Below are positions 33,401 through 45,876 of a stretch of DNA of 62,717 nt, piece by piece. Made by a program: the position numbers and the translations under genes. This DNA is from Entophlyctis helioformis (Eukaryota; Chytridiomycota; Chytridiomycetes; Chytridiales; Chytriomycetaceae): NCBI GenBank assembly GCA_025526915.1, contig JAHLKH010000166.1, forward strand, positions 1 to 62,717, in the 5' to 3' direction. Position 1 is the stretch's first letter. The number at the start of each line of letters is the position of its first letter. Under the pieces are notes generated by a model. That model saw nothing but the letters and a program-made list of their open reading frames with translations, had not been told where the DNA came from and searched no databases.

Positions 33401-34987
33401 TCTTGGCCAGACGACGACGCGCTCAACGCCACCACCGTGCCCGCCAGCGCATCAGTGGCTGCCGTCGCCGTCTCGCCGCGTGCCACCGCCACCGCCACCG
33501 CCACTGCCGGCACCTCGAGATCATCAACGGCGGTCTCGTCGCCAACCCTTTGCGCGTCCGAGGCCGCCGCAACCGCACGTGCCTTGCATGGTACCTCGGC
33601 CGCGCCATCGGCGCCGTTGCCGCACCCGCTCAAGATCGCGCCCGTGTTCGACCATCCGGCGTCGCTGCATCACCTCTTGTCAGCCGACCCGTACTCGGAT
33701 GACGACGCTGACTACCCCGTGTGCTCCGCGTCGGCTCCGCTGCTCCGCATGGTATCGCCCATCGCTCGCTCCGCCAGCCCGACTCCTGCCCAGTCGCCCA
33801 GTGCTGCTGCTGCTCCTGCTGCTGCTGCTGCTGCTGTTTCTCCCGCTCCCCTCTCGCTCAAGCGGCCACTCGACACCGCGACGTGCACGCCACCAACACG
33901 GCGCAGCAAGTCGTTGAAACGCTCGCGGTCGGCCAAGCTGGAAGAGTACAGGGCCGCCGTGGCCGACCTGACACTCAAGAACAGTATTCTGAATGGCCAG
34001 GTCGACCAGTACCGCCGGCTCATGAGCGACCGCGACTCGCTTGTCCATACGCTCCGCCGCACCCTCAAGGCGTGGCAGCATATCCAGCCCGCGCCGCTGT
34101 CCGCGTCACTCGCGTCGGCGCGTTCATCTGGCCCGCGCTCCGCCTCGTTGCTTAACCACCAGCACCCCACCAGCAGCAGCACCATCACCAGCTCCACCAA
34201 GGGCCGCGCAGCAGTGGCGGTATCGCTGCTGGTCACGGTGCACAGATCCTTTCGCCGCCATTGGCTGCCGGTGCGGCCACGCTGGCTGTGCCCCACCAAC
34301 GCTACCATTCGATGCCGCAACCGCATCCGCCGCACCTGCACTACGAGAGGCTTGAGACGGCTGAAGCTCATCAACAGCAACAGCAGCAGCAGCAGCATCA
34401 GCATCAGCACGCGATTGCCGAGCACCACCAACCAACAACAACAACAGCAGCAGAGGATCGCTCACTTGCAGCAGAGGGAGCAGATGCAGGCTGCACATGG
34501 TCATCAGCGCATGATCACCATTCCCCAGCAGTCTGTGTCGGCCGGCCATGCGTACCATGCGCATACTGTCCAGCAGCCCCAGCACCAGCACCAACAACAC
34601 CAACAACGCCAACAACAACCAGCGCAACAACAACAGCAACAGCAGCAGCAGCGTGGCGGCCCACCCATGCGTCTGCAGCTCCCACAACACGCGGCTCGCC
34701 ACATGTACAGCACAGAAGAGCCGCAACCACCCACCCTGCCGCCGCTGCAGAAGATGGACGCCTATCCGCGCGTCCATGCCCAGCCGCATCTCGTGTACCA
34801 GCCCCACCAGCCGCAGTACCCGCACCACCAGAACGCGCATGTCCAACACCACGCGCAACACCCACAAAACCCACAACAGCAACAGCAACCACAGCAACAG
34901 TTGCCGCAGCTGCAGTCGGCAGGCACTCCCATCCTCCCATCGCCACATCAATTGTTTATTAATCGGACATCGTATTTCGATCATTGA
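30408..34987 (+). CDS. Very low-complexity Ala/Ser/Pro/Gln/His-rich protein with one coiled-coil
   Basis: The likely start is ATG 30408 (MHRAPQPPHSHEEQW followed by Gln/His runs), with a probable exon from about 30681 after CCATTGCAG. The main body (31697-34240) is Ala/Ser/Thr/Pro-rich with poly-Gln, poly-Pro and HQHGQHDQHGQHD repeats. The only ordered segment is near 33900-34075: a basic patch (TRRSKSLKRSRSAKL) followed by a Leu/Ile-spaced helix (YRAAVADLTLKNSILNGQV). The C-terminal 200 residues are Gln/His/Pro-rich, ending LFINRTSYFDH. Frame changes near 31540, 31700 and 34250-34440 make the model approximate. The composition resembles transcription co-regulators or phase-separating proteins. 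No family recognised. Confidence 0.5.
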
Positions 34988-35253
34988 CCACACACACCAC
35001 ACACCACACGCCCACACGCCGCCATCATTACTATCCCCGCCACGGTCAGATCGATTGCGTTCCGCCAACACCGCGCGCTCGACGCGGGCCGGCGCAACCA
35101 GGTTCTTGTAAAAATCTAGTCTTGTCTTGAGCCATAGTCTCGATGAATGAACACATGTTGTCAACGTCGCACACGTGTGGATGATGTGGAGTGTGGTGTA
35201 GAGTGGTGTGGGTGGTGTGGGATGCTGCTGGGCTGATGGTGGCGGTGGCGGGG

Positions 35254-38200
35254 TTAGTCGGGCAGGAGACCGGACACGTCTTCTTGGAAGTGGATATCGT
35301 CGCGTCGGTGTGCACTGCCGGCCCGTAGCTTTGCCGCGCGTGATTCTGTGTCCATTGGCAGCGGGGTGATCGTGTGAAGAGGGACGCGTTAGTCCAGCGC
35401 GGTGTACAGAGACGAACAGTGTGAGATGAGAGAGCACGGGAGACGCGACAAGACGGACCAGAAGTTGGGAGACGGTCCGTGTCAGCAGGCGTGCCGAGAC
35501 CGAGACCGCCACCGCCGCTGCTGAGACCAGCGGCAGAGCGACCGCGAGACACATCGGTCGTGCTGCCGGTGCGCGAGCCGCCTGCCGTGCCCGGTGTGGG
35601 CGGGAGGCCGCCCATCACACCCATGCCGCCGGCAGTCGACTGGCGTGCCTCGGACATGCCCGTCTGCGCACGCGAGGCGGCCACGGAGCCTGGTGGCGAG
35701 TTGCCTGACCCCGTCGTCGCGGTCGTCGCGGTCGACCCCAACGCCTTTTCGGCACGCGCGAGTTTGGCCACGTAGTCGGCCACGTCCTTCATGCCCAGAT
35801 CCGTGCAGATGCGTACAAGGAACCTCAGGCCTGTGCACACGACCGCCGCATGTCAAAAACGTCAGTCAAAACACACGTGAATCGCTCTATCGCAGACTAG
35901 GCACCAAAGCCTCACACTCGATATTGTCGGGGAACTTGTCGTGGATACGCTTGTACGTCTCAAACGCCAGCTGGTAGTTGCCGCTTCTCCGGTAGCAGCT
36001 GGCGACCATCAGATGCCACTTGACGACACCAGGCTGGATGACGGCCGCGCGTTCAAAGAACTGGATCGCCTGCTCATACACCTCGCAGTCGACGTAGTAG
36101 GCACCGAGCCAGGCGATGACGGCCATGGACGACGGGAAGTAGCGGTACGACTCGGAGTAGTACTGGAACGCCTGCGACTTGTCCGAGTCGCGGTCGAACA
36201 TGTCGCCGAGCTTGGCGAGAATCGAGGGGTCGGTCGGGATCACGGAGATGAGGATATTGAACCATTCCATGGCTTGCTGCATGTTGCCCTGCTTGTCGTA
36301 TCTGCGTATCACGTCACGTCACGTCACGCCACATCACATCAGCCTGACCATGCATTGCAGTCAACGCACACACAAAGCAACCATACTCACATGTCAGCAA
36401 TCTGGAAAATGACTTCAGGACTGCTGCGGAGGATCGAGTGGAGTTTCTCGAACCACTGCAGCGACTCGCTGTACAGCTCCATCTTCTTGTTGACGAGACC
36501 TGTCCAAGCAGCGTCAGTGTGCAAGCATGCCAGCATGCCATACAAGCCAGACCCGACGCGAGGCTCACCGAGATTGTACATGGCTTCCGTGCATACGGCA
36601 TCCACGCTGACGGCCTCCTGGTACCTCTCTCTTGCCCGATCGTATTGTCCTGCCATCCGTCCAACACATCCAAATCCAACCGAGTGTCAGCACTTGTATA
36701 GCACGACGCACACCTCCATTAACGGCTCACCCCGGACGTAGTCGCAGTTGCCACGGTTGGTCTGCGCCTTGGCATTGTAGCGGTCATGCTCGATGGCGAT
36801 ATCCGCATACTTTTCGCTCTGCCGCCAATCGCCTTCCAAAAAGTACAGGAAGCTGAGGTTGGTCGCCGCAGTGCCGACGAGCTTGGGGTCCTTTTTCTCA
36901 AACGTCTTGAGCGTCTCGATAGCCTGGGCAAAGTCCTTGGTTTTGAGGAACTGGATCGACTTTGCAATCTCGAGCTCGCTGGCCATGTCCGGGTTGGACG
37001 ACGACTTGAGCGACTCGATGATCCAGTCGTAGCCGACGGTGAAGAGGGTGTCGATGTTGGGTGCGATGAGCTTGGCCGACAGGTTGATGTAGCGCTCCGA
37101 CGCCTTTTTGCGGTCGCGTGCAATCGCTCGCAGGGCGTCTTGGTTGAACACTTCGTGGTCCTCGATCGGCTCGTCTTTGGACGTCGGCCCCAGGTCGTCG
37201 TTTTGCTCAATGTTGGGCGGCGGGATCGAGATGAGCCGCTGGAACCCGCGCTTCATCTTCTCCTTGTCGCCCACGGCAAAGTAGCACAGAACGAGATTGA
37301 AGCCTGCCGAACAAGGGTGCGGGCCACATTCAACATGCTCGAGTCAGCACGACACACGACACGGACGACACGCGACTCGTGCGAGGCATGCTGCACTCAC
37401 CAGTGTGGTGGTCGGGACTGCCTTCCATGATGGCTTCGAGCGACGTGATGGCGTCCTGAAACTGCCCCATCTTGATGAACGCATTGCCAATATTGCGCAT
37501 AATCTTCAGCCTATCCTCACAGCACAATTGTCAGCATCCACACTCACACACCCACACATTCATGACGAGTCAAACAAACGAGAAGAGCCCCCCTCACCTG
37601 AACTCGCGGTTGGTGTTGGGAATCTGATCGAGCGCCATTCGGTACATCTTGATCGCCTGGGAATACTTGCGCTGCTCGAAATAGATGTTGCCCATGTTGA
37701 CGCGGAGCCTGCCAGACTGGTTGAACAGCTTGTTCTTGACAATGACCGGCATACGAGTTGAGGGCCTCCTGGTACATCTTGTTGGCATGGTACTGGTTGG
37801 CCAGATTGAACAGGACGCAGTACGTGAGGTCGAGATTGAGCTGATCGCCCAGCCCGAGCTGCTCGCGCTGTTTTGACAGCTGTCGCTCCTTCTTGCCGGC
37901 GTCTTTGGCCTTTTCGAGTGCGGCATGGAGGTTGCCGTCGGCAGCGGCCATGGTTGAGTCTTCGATGATCTGGTTGACACGGCGCTCCATGGTCTTGATC
38001 TGCTCTTCGGGCGTGATCTCTGGCACCTTGTCTGTTGACGGCGTCGCCCGGCCTGTCCATGCAATCGGTGTTCAATGCCGTCACTCAGAGACACGCAGAC
38101 ACACTGGAAAGTGCAACAAGCAGCGTTGCGGAGACCAGAACAGCGGCCAACATACCAGCTTGGTTGAACGGATCAAAATTGGCACCAGCAGACGCGCCCG

Positions 38201-38792
38201 GGCGGCCGCGACTCGAGTAGCCAGCTGCACGCACGGACGTCATGGGCCGGCCGTTTGCGTCGCTGTTGCCGCCGCCGTAGGATGTGCCAGAGGGCATGCG
38301 GCCGGTGCGTGGGCCGGCCCCGCTGTTTCCGCCGCCGCCGCCGCCAACCACGCCGTACGTGGGCTGCGGACCCCGCCCGGCCGACGAGCGCGCCATCGCA
38401 CCGGCCACATACGCGTCCGTTGACTGTTGTTGGGATGCCGAGCCGTGTCAGTCGAGTGCCAGAGGATGCCATTCAACCACCAGCGTGCCCGTGCCGCACA
38501 CAGGTGCGCATAGGCAGAGAGGCATCGGCAGCCAAGACAGCCCGAGAGACTACCTTTTTCTCAAAGGCGTACAGGTCGTCGTTGCCGTCGTCGGCAATCG
38601 TGTCTGCCGAGCCGCGATGCGCGCCAGCCTGGCCGCTGCCCAGCGTGGTTCCCGGCGCGTTGCGAGACGACACGCCGACGCCTCCAAAGCGGCCAGCAGC
38701 GCCAGCCGCCGCAGCCGCCGCCGCCGAGTTTGATCTTGCAGCCAGCCCAGCGAGTGCAGGTCCAGCGAGGCAGGTCCAGGCAGCGCAGCCAT
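35254..38792 (-). CDS. IFT88: Intraflagellar transport protein IFT88 (TPR protein)
   Basis: N-terminal DDLYAFEKK and RPMTSVRAAGYSSRG lead into a TPR array: LTYCVLFNLANQYHANKMY, LRVNMGNIYFEQRKYSQAI, MYRMALDQIP, IMRNIGNAFIKMGQFQDAI, FLYFLEGDWRQSEKYADIAI, GNMQQAMEWFNILISVIP, LAKLGDMFDRDSDKSQAFQY, SMAVIAWLGAYYVDCEVYEQ. Order and sequence match IFT88/Polaris/OSM-5. The protein ends DDIHFQEDVSGLLPD at the TAA at 35254. About nine introns. Mapped splice points include exon 38423-38156 and the acceptor before 38052. Frame breaks occur near 38720 (so the start is approximate) and 37750. IFT88 is an IFT-B core subunit needed to build cilia, so the organism has a flagellated stage. Confidence 0.95.
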
Positions 38793-38891
38793 GTCAGTGC
38801 CAACGTCGATGCGTTTTATAGGATCTGGCCGCTCACCCCATGAACATGCTGAGCTGTGCGGTTCGCGGCAAACCCATTTAACCCAAACGCC

Positions 38892-41026
38892 ATGATCGAC
38901 ATCAACCTGCTCAGAGCCGACAAGGGCGGCAACCCAGACCTTGTGCGCGAGTCGCAGCGCAAGCGTGGCGGCGACAAGGCCGTGGCGCTTGTCGACGAGG
39001 TGCTCGCCCTCGACGAGGAGTGGAAGAAGGGTGCGTCTGTGCTGGCCCGTCGTTCTGTCCGTTCTGTCTGTCGCTCTGCGCCGCCTGCCGCACTTTGTCG
39101 ACGTGATCACTGGCCGAAGGCTGGCTTGCCAGGCAGGCAGGCTGCAGGCAAAGGGACCGCCCGGTTCAAGCAGCAGCAGCAGCAGCAGCAGCAGTAGCAG
39201 GCCTTCTGCATGCACAGAGCGTTGGCACTGGCTGCGCTGCACTGGCCTGTGCTGCTGCGTGGCGCATATTCGTCGCCGTCGCTTCCAGATGGCTGCGTTG
39301 GCTGACACGAGTGACCTTTGATGACGACCATGACGACGACGACGACGGCCATGACGACTACGACAACCACAACAACAGCCCGCTTTGACGCCGATGCCGT
39401 CAACAAGAAGATCAACCAGATCGGCAAGGACCTGGCTCCGCTTGCCAAGGCCAAGCAGCTCGACTCGCCCGAGGCTCTCAAGCTCAAGGAGGACAAGGAG
39501 AACCTGCTCAAGCTCAAGACCGAGCTCAACGACGTTGCCGACGCCAAGGAGCGCAAGCTGCAGTCCAAGCTGCGTCTCATTGGCAACATTGTGCACGAGT
39601 CGGTCATTGTGTCCATGGACGAAAAGGACAACCAGGTCATCAACAAGTGGTGGCCCGAGTCCCGCTCGGAGGAGGCCGAGGTCAAGCGTCGTGCCGATCT
39701 CGTCAAGGACGGCAAGGGCGTGCCGGGTCTCTACAGCCACCACGAGGTGCTGGAGAAGATTGGCGGCTACGACCCGGTCCGTGGTGCGTATCTTGATGCT
39801 CGATGCTGCTGGCCAGTCGATCCAGCCAACAGCCAGCAGCCAGATAGCCAGCCAGCACAAGGGACTGACTCGGCGTGTCTTGGGATAGGTGCCAACATTG
39901 CTGGCCACCGCGGCTACTTCCTGACCGGCCCCGGTGTTGACCTCAACATGGCGCTGATGCACTATGGTCTCGACTTCCTCGAGGCCCGCGGCTACACCAA
40001 GCTGTGGACGCCCTTTTTCATGAAGAAGGAGATCATGGCCAAGACGGCGCAGCTGGAGGAGTTTGACGAGGCACTGTACAAGGTCGAGGGCGAGGAGGGC
40101 GATGCCAAGTACCTCATTGCCACGTCGGAGCAGCCCATCTCTGCCTTCCACGCCAACGAGTGGTTCTCTGACGCCTCGGAGCTGCCCAAGAAGTACGCCG
40201 GCCAGTCGACGTGCTTCCGCAAAGAGGCTGGCGCGCACGGCCGCGACACGTGGGGCATTTTCCGCGTGCACCAGTTTGAAAAGGTGGAGCAGTTTGTGCT
40301 CACGGAGCCCGAGAAGTCGTGGGAGATGCACGCCGAGATGCTCCTTGCCTCGGAGGAGTTTTACAAGTCCCTCGGCCTCCCCTTCCACGTCATCTCGATC
40401 GTCTCGGGTGCCCTCAACAACGCCGCTGCCAAAAAGTACGACCTTGAGGCGTGGTTCCCGTTCCAGGGCGAGTACAAGGAGCTCGTGTCGGCCTCGAACT
40501 GCACCGACTACCAGAGCCGCGAGCTCGAGATCCGGTTCGGTGCCAAGAAGGTTGGTCTCGGGAGGGCTTGTGTATCTCTCTCTCTCTTGGACAGAGAGCG
40601 CTGGCCTGCGACATGCCTGTCACTGACGCGCTCAACCACACCACACCACACACGCCTGGCCGCGCAGAGCATCGACTCGACCAAAAAGTACGTGCACTGC
40701 CTCAACAGCACGCTGACGGCCACGGAGCGCACCATCTGCTGCATCCTCGAGAACTACCAGACCGAGACGGGTGTCGTCGTGCCCGAGCCGCTCAGACAAT
40801 ACATGGGCGGCAAGTCGTTTTTCCCGTTCAAGACGACGGCCGGCAAGAAGGTGCGTCTTGTGTCTTGGGTCCAGTGTTACGTGTCTGGCTGGCTGGCTGG
40901 CTGTCTGTCTGTCTGTCTGTCTGTCTGTCTGGCAAGGTGGCTGACGTGTCAAAGTCTGGCGTGTCCGGTGTGTAGGGCAAGGACGTCAAGGACCTGGCTG
41001 GCGACGTTGCCGCGCTCAAGGTCTGA
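38892..41026 (+). CDS. SES1: Seryl-tRNA synthetase, cytosolic
   Basis: Exons 38892-39030, 39379-39783, 39899-40550, 40678-40850 and 40976-41026 all join in frame. The N-terminal MIDINLLRADKGGNPDLVRE and the Lys/Leu-rich helices form the tRNA-binding coiled-coil arm. The class II catalytic core shows motif 2 (CFRKEAGAHGRDTWGIFRVH, then QFEKVEQF) and motif 3 (LNSTLTATERTICCILEN), plus EAWFPFQGEYKELVSASNC. A Lys-rich eukaryotic C-terminal tail (KDVKDLAGDVAALKV) ends the protein. It charges tRNA-Ser with serine. Its start codon is 100 bp from that of divergent IFT88. The fourth intron holds a CTGT microsatellite (about 40900-40932). Confidence 0.96.
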
Positions 41027-41306
41027 GGCTCTCACTCACGCGTTCACCCACACACCACCATGTTCAACACAGGTTCATCTTTCCTGATGCATCTACATCC
41101 CGTCTCCGTCATTGAATCTGAACCCCCTCTACCAACCATTTACAAAAAAGAGTGCGAGTCAAGGGTTCTTGTAAGACTGATAGTAGAGCGCGTGGGAGAG
41201 AGAGAGAAGGAGAGAGAAAAACAGAGAGAGAGAGACTGGGAAAAAAGGCTCGAAAAAAAGACAAAGTGAGATCGAGAGAGGGTGATGAGGAAGGCCGGCA
41301 GGGCAT

Positions 41307-43007
41307 TTACGCCTTGGCCTTCTTGGGAGGGCGGTAGACACCGACGACCATGGCGTGGTCACGCTCGTAGGGCTCGAGCGTGAGCTGTTCTTGCGGCTTG
41401 ACCTTGTCCTCCTGGAGCTTCTTGACCTCTCGTGCGAACACGGTGGCAGCATCCACCGTCGAGTCGATACAGTTGGCCTTGATGGAGATGACAATGTGGC
41501 CGCCGTTCTTGAGGAACAGGTGTGAGTTGAGCGTGATGATACGCGCCTGGTCGGGCTGCGCAACGTCGGCGAAAACGACATCCACCATGCCGACGAGCAT
41601 GCGGTACTTGTGCGGGTGACGCGCGTCCTCGATGATGGGGATCACGTTGGTGCGCTTCTTGGCCATGTTGATCAGGTCACGGCCCGAACGGTGGGAGAAC
41701 TCGACGGCGTACACGAGACCCTCCTGCCAGACCCAACATCAACATCAACATCCACCAATCCACCAATCCATCCGCCACAGAGCAAGCCCGCATGCGTCAG
41801 TTGGCGGATTCTCAAGTGTGCACACGCTGACCGAACCAATCCGCCACAAGACTTACAGGGCCAACAATGTCGGCAACGTGAGAGACGGACGTGCCAGAAG
41901 CAGCGCCGAGGTAGAGAACCTTCTTGCCGGGGGCAATGTGGATGTGGTCCATACCGCCGAGAACACCGGCAGCAAGCTTAGATCTGAAGGGGTTCCACAC
42001 GCGGTACTCGGTCTTGGTGCCATCGGCGTTCTAATGTTGCCAAGACAGCCATCGCCGAGTGGCGTTGTTTGGAACAGAAGGTGTCAGCACAGCGATCGCA
42101 GCCGAGCAGACGGCAAGCAGTCAAGCACTCACGTCGACAGAGATGCGCTTCTCGCCGTAGACCGAGTCGCCGGGCACAAGGTTCTTTGTGCAGAGCATGT
42201 CCTCCTTGCCGGAAGCAATGAAGATGCCCTCGTGACGGTGAGGCTTGACAACGACCTTGGATCCGCCGCGAGCACCACCAGCGCCACCACGGCCACCACG
42301 GCCACCACGGCCGCCGGGACCACCACGGCCACGGGGAGCACCACGGCCGCCACGGGCACCGCCGCGACCACCACGGTCGCCACCGAAACCACCACGGCCG
42401 CCGCCGCCAAACTTGGAGACGGCACCGCCGCGATCACCACCGAAGCCGCCACGGCCACCGCCACGGCCACCACGGTCGCCACCAAAACCACCACGGCCGC
42501 CACGGCCACCTCCTCTTCCTCCGCGTCCTCCTGCAGCGGAATGGAATGGATTGGAGTGGGTTGCGTTTGTCCAAGCGAAGGGAGCCGAGGAAACCAGACA
42601 GGTGTCCAGAGCAGAGGTTGTGCAGCCAGGTGCGTCGGGTGTGCAGTGGGAGTTGTTGGGCGAGGATAGCATCGTGGGTCACGGCAGCCCACAGGCGGAA
42701 CAGGGCGGCAGACACGGCACGGCACGGCACGGCATGGCACGGCACGGCACGGCATGCCAGCGAGCGAGCGAACGAGCCAGCCAGCCAGCCAGTGGAGGCG
42801 ACGAGCGACAGAAAAAAAGAAAGTCAGCGCAAGGAACAGGCAGCAGAAGCACGGGGGGACAGGCAGCGCAGACAGGCGGCCCTCGCAAGGCAGGCACACA
42901 GTCTGAGCCATGCCAGGCCACGCCACGCCAGGCGATGCCATGTCCGCGGCCACACGCACACGCAGGGCACAGGCAGCGCAGCGCACGGCCGTACCGTCAA
43001 AACCCAT
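41307..43007 (-). CDS. NOP1: Fibrillarin (rRNA 2'-O-methyltransferase)
   Basis: Exons 43007-42995 (13 nt, MGFD plus one base), 42530-42133, 42030-41857 and 41723-41307. After a GAR domain of RGG/GGDRGG repeats come [49 protein letters not shown], and the SAM-binding [20 protein letters not shown]. The last exon has [20 protein letters not shown] and [12 protein letters not shown]. This is the conserved fibrillarin fold; it methylates rRNA guided by box C/D snoRNAs in the nucleolus. Splicing of the 13-nt exon 1 to exon 2 (GAC G|GA GGA) gives MGFDGGRGRGGG. The 464-nt first intron carries a GGCAC pentamer repeat. Confidence 0.95.
42715..42756. repeat. GGCAC pentanucleotide tandem repeat in fibrillarin intron 1
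   Basis: About eight copies of GGCAC, two of them GGCAT, lie in the first intron of the fibrillarin gene. Confidence 0.8.
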
Positions 43008-43912
43008 GTTCGTGAGTGTGTGAGTGTGGTGTGTTGGGGGTTTGTTGAGACGAGCGAACAAAAAAACTTTTGGCGACAACAACGACGAGGTGGGCCCGGT
43101 GCTGCAGGTGCCGCCGGCCCACGGGCAGATCTGGCTGCCGAGGCGGGCCGTGCTCGGGCGTTGTGGGCTGCGTGCCCGAGCAGCGACGGCACGCAGCGGC
43201 AAGAAGCACATGCTCGATGGTCTTGTCGCATGCAAGTGCGTCAAGGACAGGCAGCAGGCAGGCAGAAAGGCAGACACGGATCGCTCGATGCGCCGTGCAC
43301 CGTGCGCTGCATGCAGGCAGGCGATCGCATCTGTAGGTTGCATCCCTTGGCTGCATCCCTTGGCTGCATCCGTAGGCTGCTGCTGCTCCTACGGCAGCGC
43401 CACGGCCCTCGCCGCTGTGAACACGATCAGAGCATGGGCCGCAGTCGATGATGGTCACGTGACGCACCGACTGCACAAAAGCACTGCGTTGCGGCTTTCC
43501 TCTGAGCCGTGCAACCCGCTCGTCATGTCTGTGTGAATGAACCGCCGTCCGCCCATCCCTCCCGTCCCTTCCGTCGCTTCCCGTCGCTTGCCAGTCTTGC
43601 CTATGCCTCTTGCCAGCACGCTCTATTATCTCCGGGGTCGGTGCTGTTTCCACACCGTCCCGGTAAACAACGAGCGCAGAACAACGGCACCAGTGAGGGA
43701 TCACTAGCCGTGCGCAGCCGCAGAACCCCATCTCCTCAGATCCCACGGCATGGGCATTTGATGCAGCGCACCATCTTCTACTTCTTCCATATCTGTCCAC
43801 CGCACCACCATCCGGCTATCATGGCCGCATTCTGAGCGTGAGCCATACACGACGCACTCGTTGTAAACATCTATACACTGGCAACTGTATTCAAACATGG
43901 GCAGGCCAAAAG
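43008..43912. other. Intergenic region, no gene supported
   Basis: Upstream region of fibrillarin and downstream of the zinc-finger gene. It contains tandem GGCTGCATCC-like repeats (43339-43380) and a GTCACGTGAC palindrome near 43455 that could bind an E-box factor. I see no convincing coding frame, tRNA or rRNA. Confidence 0.5.
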
Positions 43913-45417
43913 TCACTCGCTGTCCGCACGACACCCGCGGCCCGTTGCCGCCGCACGCACATGTCTCCTGAACGCATCGCCGCGCACAAACACGGCACCG
44001 CAGTCGGCGCACGTTCCTGTCACGCGTCGCTCATGCACCGTGGACGTGTGCCGCGTCAGATCGTTCCTGCGTGCAAAGGCTGCTGTGCAGGCTGGCACTG
44101 TGCACGCAAACGGGCGGGTTCTGGCGTGGCTGTGCATGTGGGCGTCCAGGTTGTACTTGCGCGTGTACGTGTTGTCGCAGAGGCTGCATGCGAAGCTCAT
44201 TTGCTTGCGGATGCGTTTGGGTCGAGGGTTGCACACTGGCGCTGGTTGTTGTGCTGGTTGTTGTGCTGGTTGTTGTGTCGACACGGATGTCGATGCGGTG
44301 GATGCTGTGTCGTCGATGCCGTCGATGCTGTCAGTGTCAATGGCTGTTGACGAGAGCGACGAGAGCGACGAGGGCGACGGCCATTGGAATGTGCTTGCAC
44401 GAGATCCCAATGCGGCTGGCGATGTTAGAGAAGCAGGCAGCGTGGGCGATGACGGCGCTGCCAATGGAGTGCAGCAGCTTGCAGGATCGTGGTGGCCAAG
44501 CGCGGCTGGAGCGAGACCGGCAGGTAAGAGAGCCGACTGCGATGGCATCGTCGGCAGCAGTGTGAATGGCGACACGGACGCGGGGATGTCGGCTGGCATC
44601 ATGGGCAGTGGTGCGAGCAGCTGCGCGAGATCGAGGCTCGAGTTGAGCGGCGCCAGTCCGAGTCCCAGTCCCAGTCCAGTCTCATTTCCAGCAGCAGCTG
44701 TGGATGGGCGGGCGGCATGGCACCAAGCGGCTGCATGCTGGCTGGGCTGGACGGCGATGGCAACGGTGACGCCGACGGCCAGAGCGTGCCGTGCAGGGAC
44801 TGGCTGTTGAGTGCAGCGCCAGCAACCGATCCAAGCGCAGATCCTGTTGCAGATCCAAGCGCAGCAGGCGGCATGGAGAGCAGCGGCGGATGGGCTGGCT
44901 GCGACATACCAGCGATGGTGTGCAAGGCCGACAGCGACTGCGGCGTCGCGAGTCCGTTTGCAGTCATGTGAGGCGTTGCAAGTGTCGGCATGATCAACGA
45001 GGCGACGGGCGGGATGGGGAATGCGGGCGACGAGAGTGGTGGCAGACACGGCTGCTGGTATTGCTGCTGCTGCTGCCATGACGATGCCACTGCGTTGTGG
45101 CCGAGCGGGTCGTGTGCTGGCAGCGGCGCAACGTGAATGTCCAAGTCGAACCAGTTGGTGCACGGCGGGCTGAATGCGAGCGGCGGCGTGTGCTTTGGCA
45201 GGACGGTTGTGGCTGCGAGGCCGTCGAGAAGAGCCGCATAAGCACGGGCGGGGGAGCGTCCACTGGCGAGTGCGGCGGCGTGGTGGTCGATGGGGAGGGA
45301 GAGGGGCGTGCACTGGAGATGCGGGCAGATGGCAGGGTCAGCGAGGGGAGCGGCAGAGGGGAGCAGCAGCAGCAGCAGCAGCAGGAGAAGCGCCGGTGCT
45401 TGGAGATGCATGACCAT
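43913..45417 (-). CDS. C2H2 zinc-finger protein with three C-terminal fingers
   Basis: Starting at ATG 45417, the first ~380 residues are Ala/Pro/Ser/Leu-rich (a Leu run encoded by CAG-type repeats, poly-Gln). The C-terminus has a basic stretch (NPRPKRIRKQM) and three fingers: FACSLCDNTYTRKYNLDAH, then MHSH; FACTVPACTAAFARRNDLTR, then HTSTVH; and GTCADCGAVFVRGDAFRRH. Finger 2 has the C-x4-C spacing. The stop is at 43913 (GRGCRADSE). One frame break near 44690. Probably a DNA-binding transcription factor; targets unknown. Confidence 0.75.
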
Positions 45418-45827
45418 GCGGGTGGTGGTGCACAGCAGCAGAAAATGGCCAGCGATGGCCAAGGGCCGTGGCGCATGTTGGCAGCGCACTCGAGCACGCC
45501 AGCGATGCGGGTTGTGCACCACTTGCCTGCGAGGACGAGGCCATCTGGGCGAGCGAGCGAGTGGATGGGCGAGTGTTGGCTGGTTGGTTGGCAGCGAGGC
45601 CGGCAGATGAAGACGAGCGCAAGGCAGCAGGAGCGAGCGAGGCTGAACAAAAGGGCGGCCGCCTGTGCTTTGTTGCATTCGTTCATCTCGCCGAGCGGGT
45701 TTCTTGTCCGCGTGCTTGAGCGTGCAGTGCAAAAATGCCACGACACTGCCACGTGGACCCGTGATGGGCACAAGACACCCCGTGGCAAGGGGAGAGGAGA
45801 AGACATGCTTGCCTGCGAGAGCAGCAG

Positions 45828-45844
45828 ATGAGCCAACACAGGGG

Positions 45845-45876
<32 letters not shown>

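Noticed and set aside
33900..34075. Basic region plus Leu-spaced helix considered as a bZIP domain
   Set aside because: The N-x7-R basic signature and the strict seven-residue Leu spacing are not present.
43620..43790. Stretch on the minus strand considered as 5S rRNA or a tRNA
   Set aside because: No match to the 5S internal control region and no tRNA B-box (GGTTCRANYCC) could be found.
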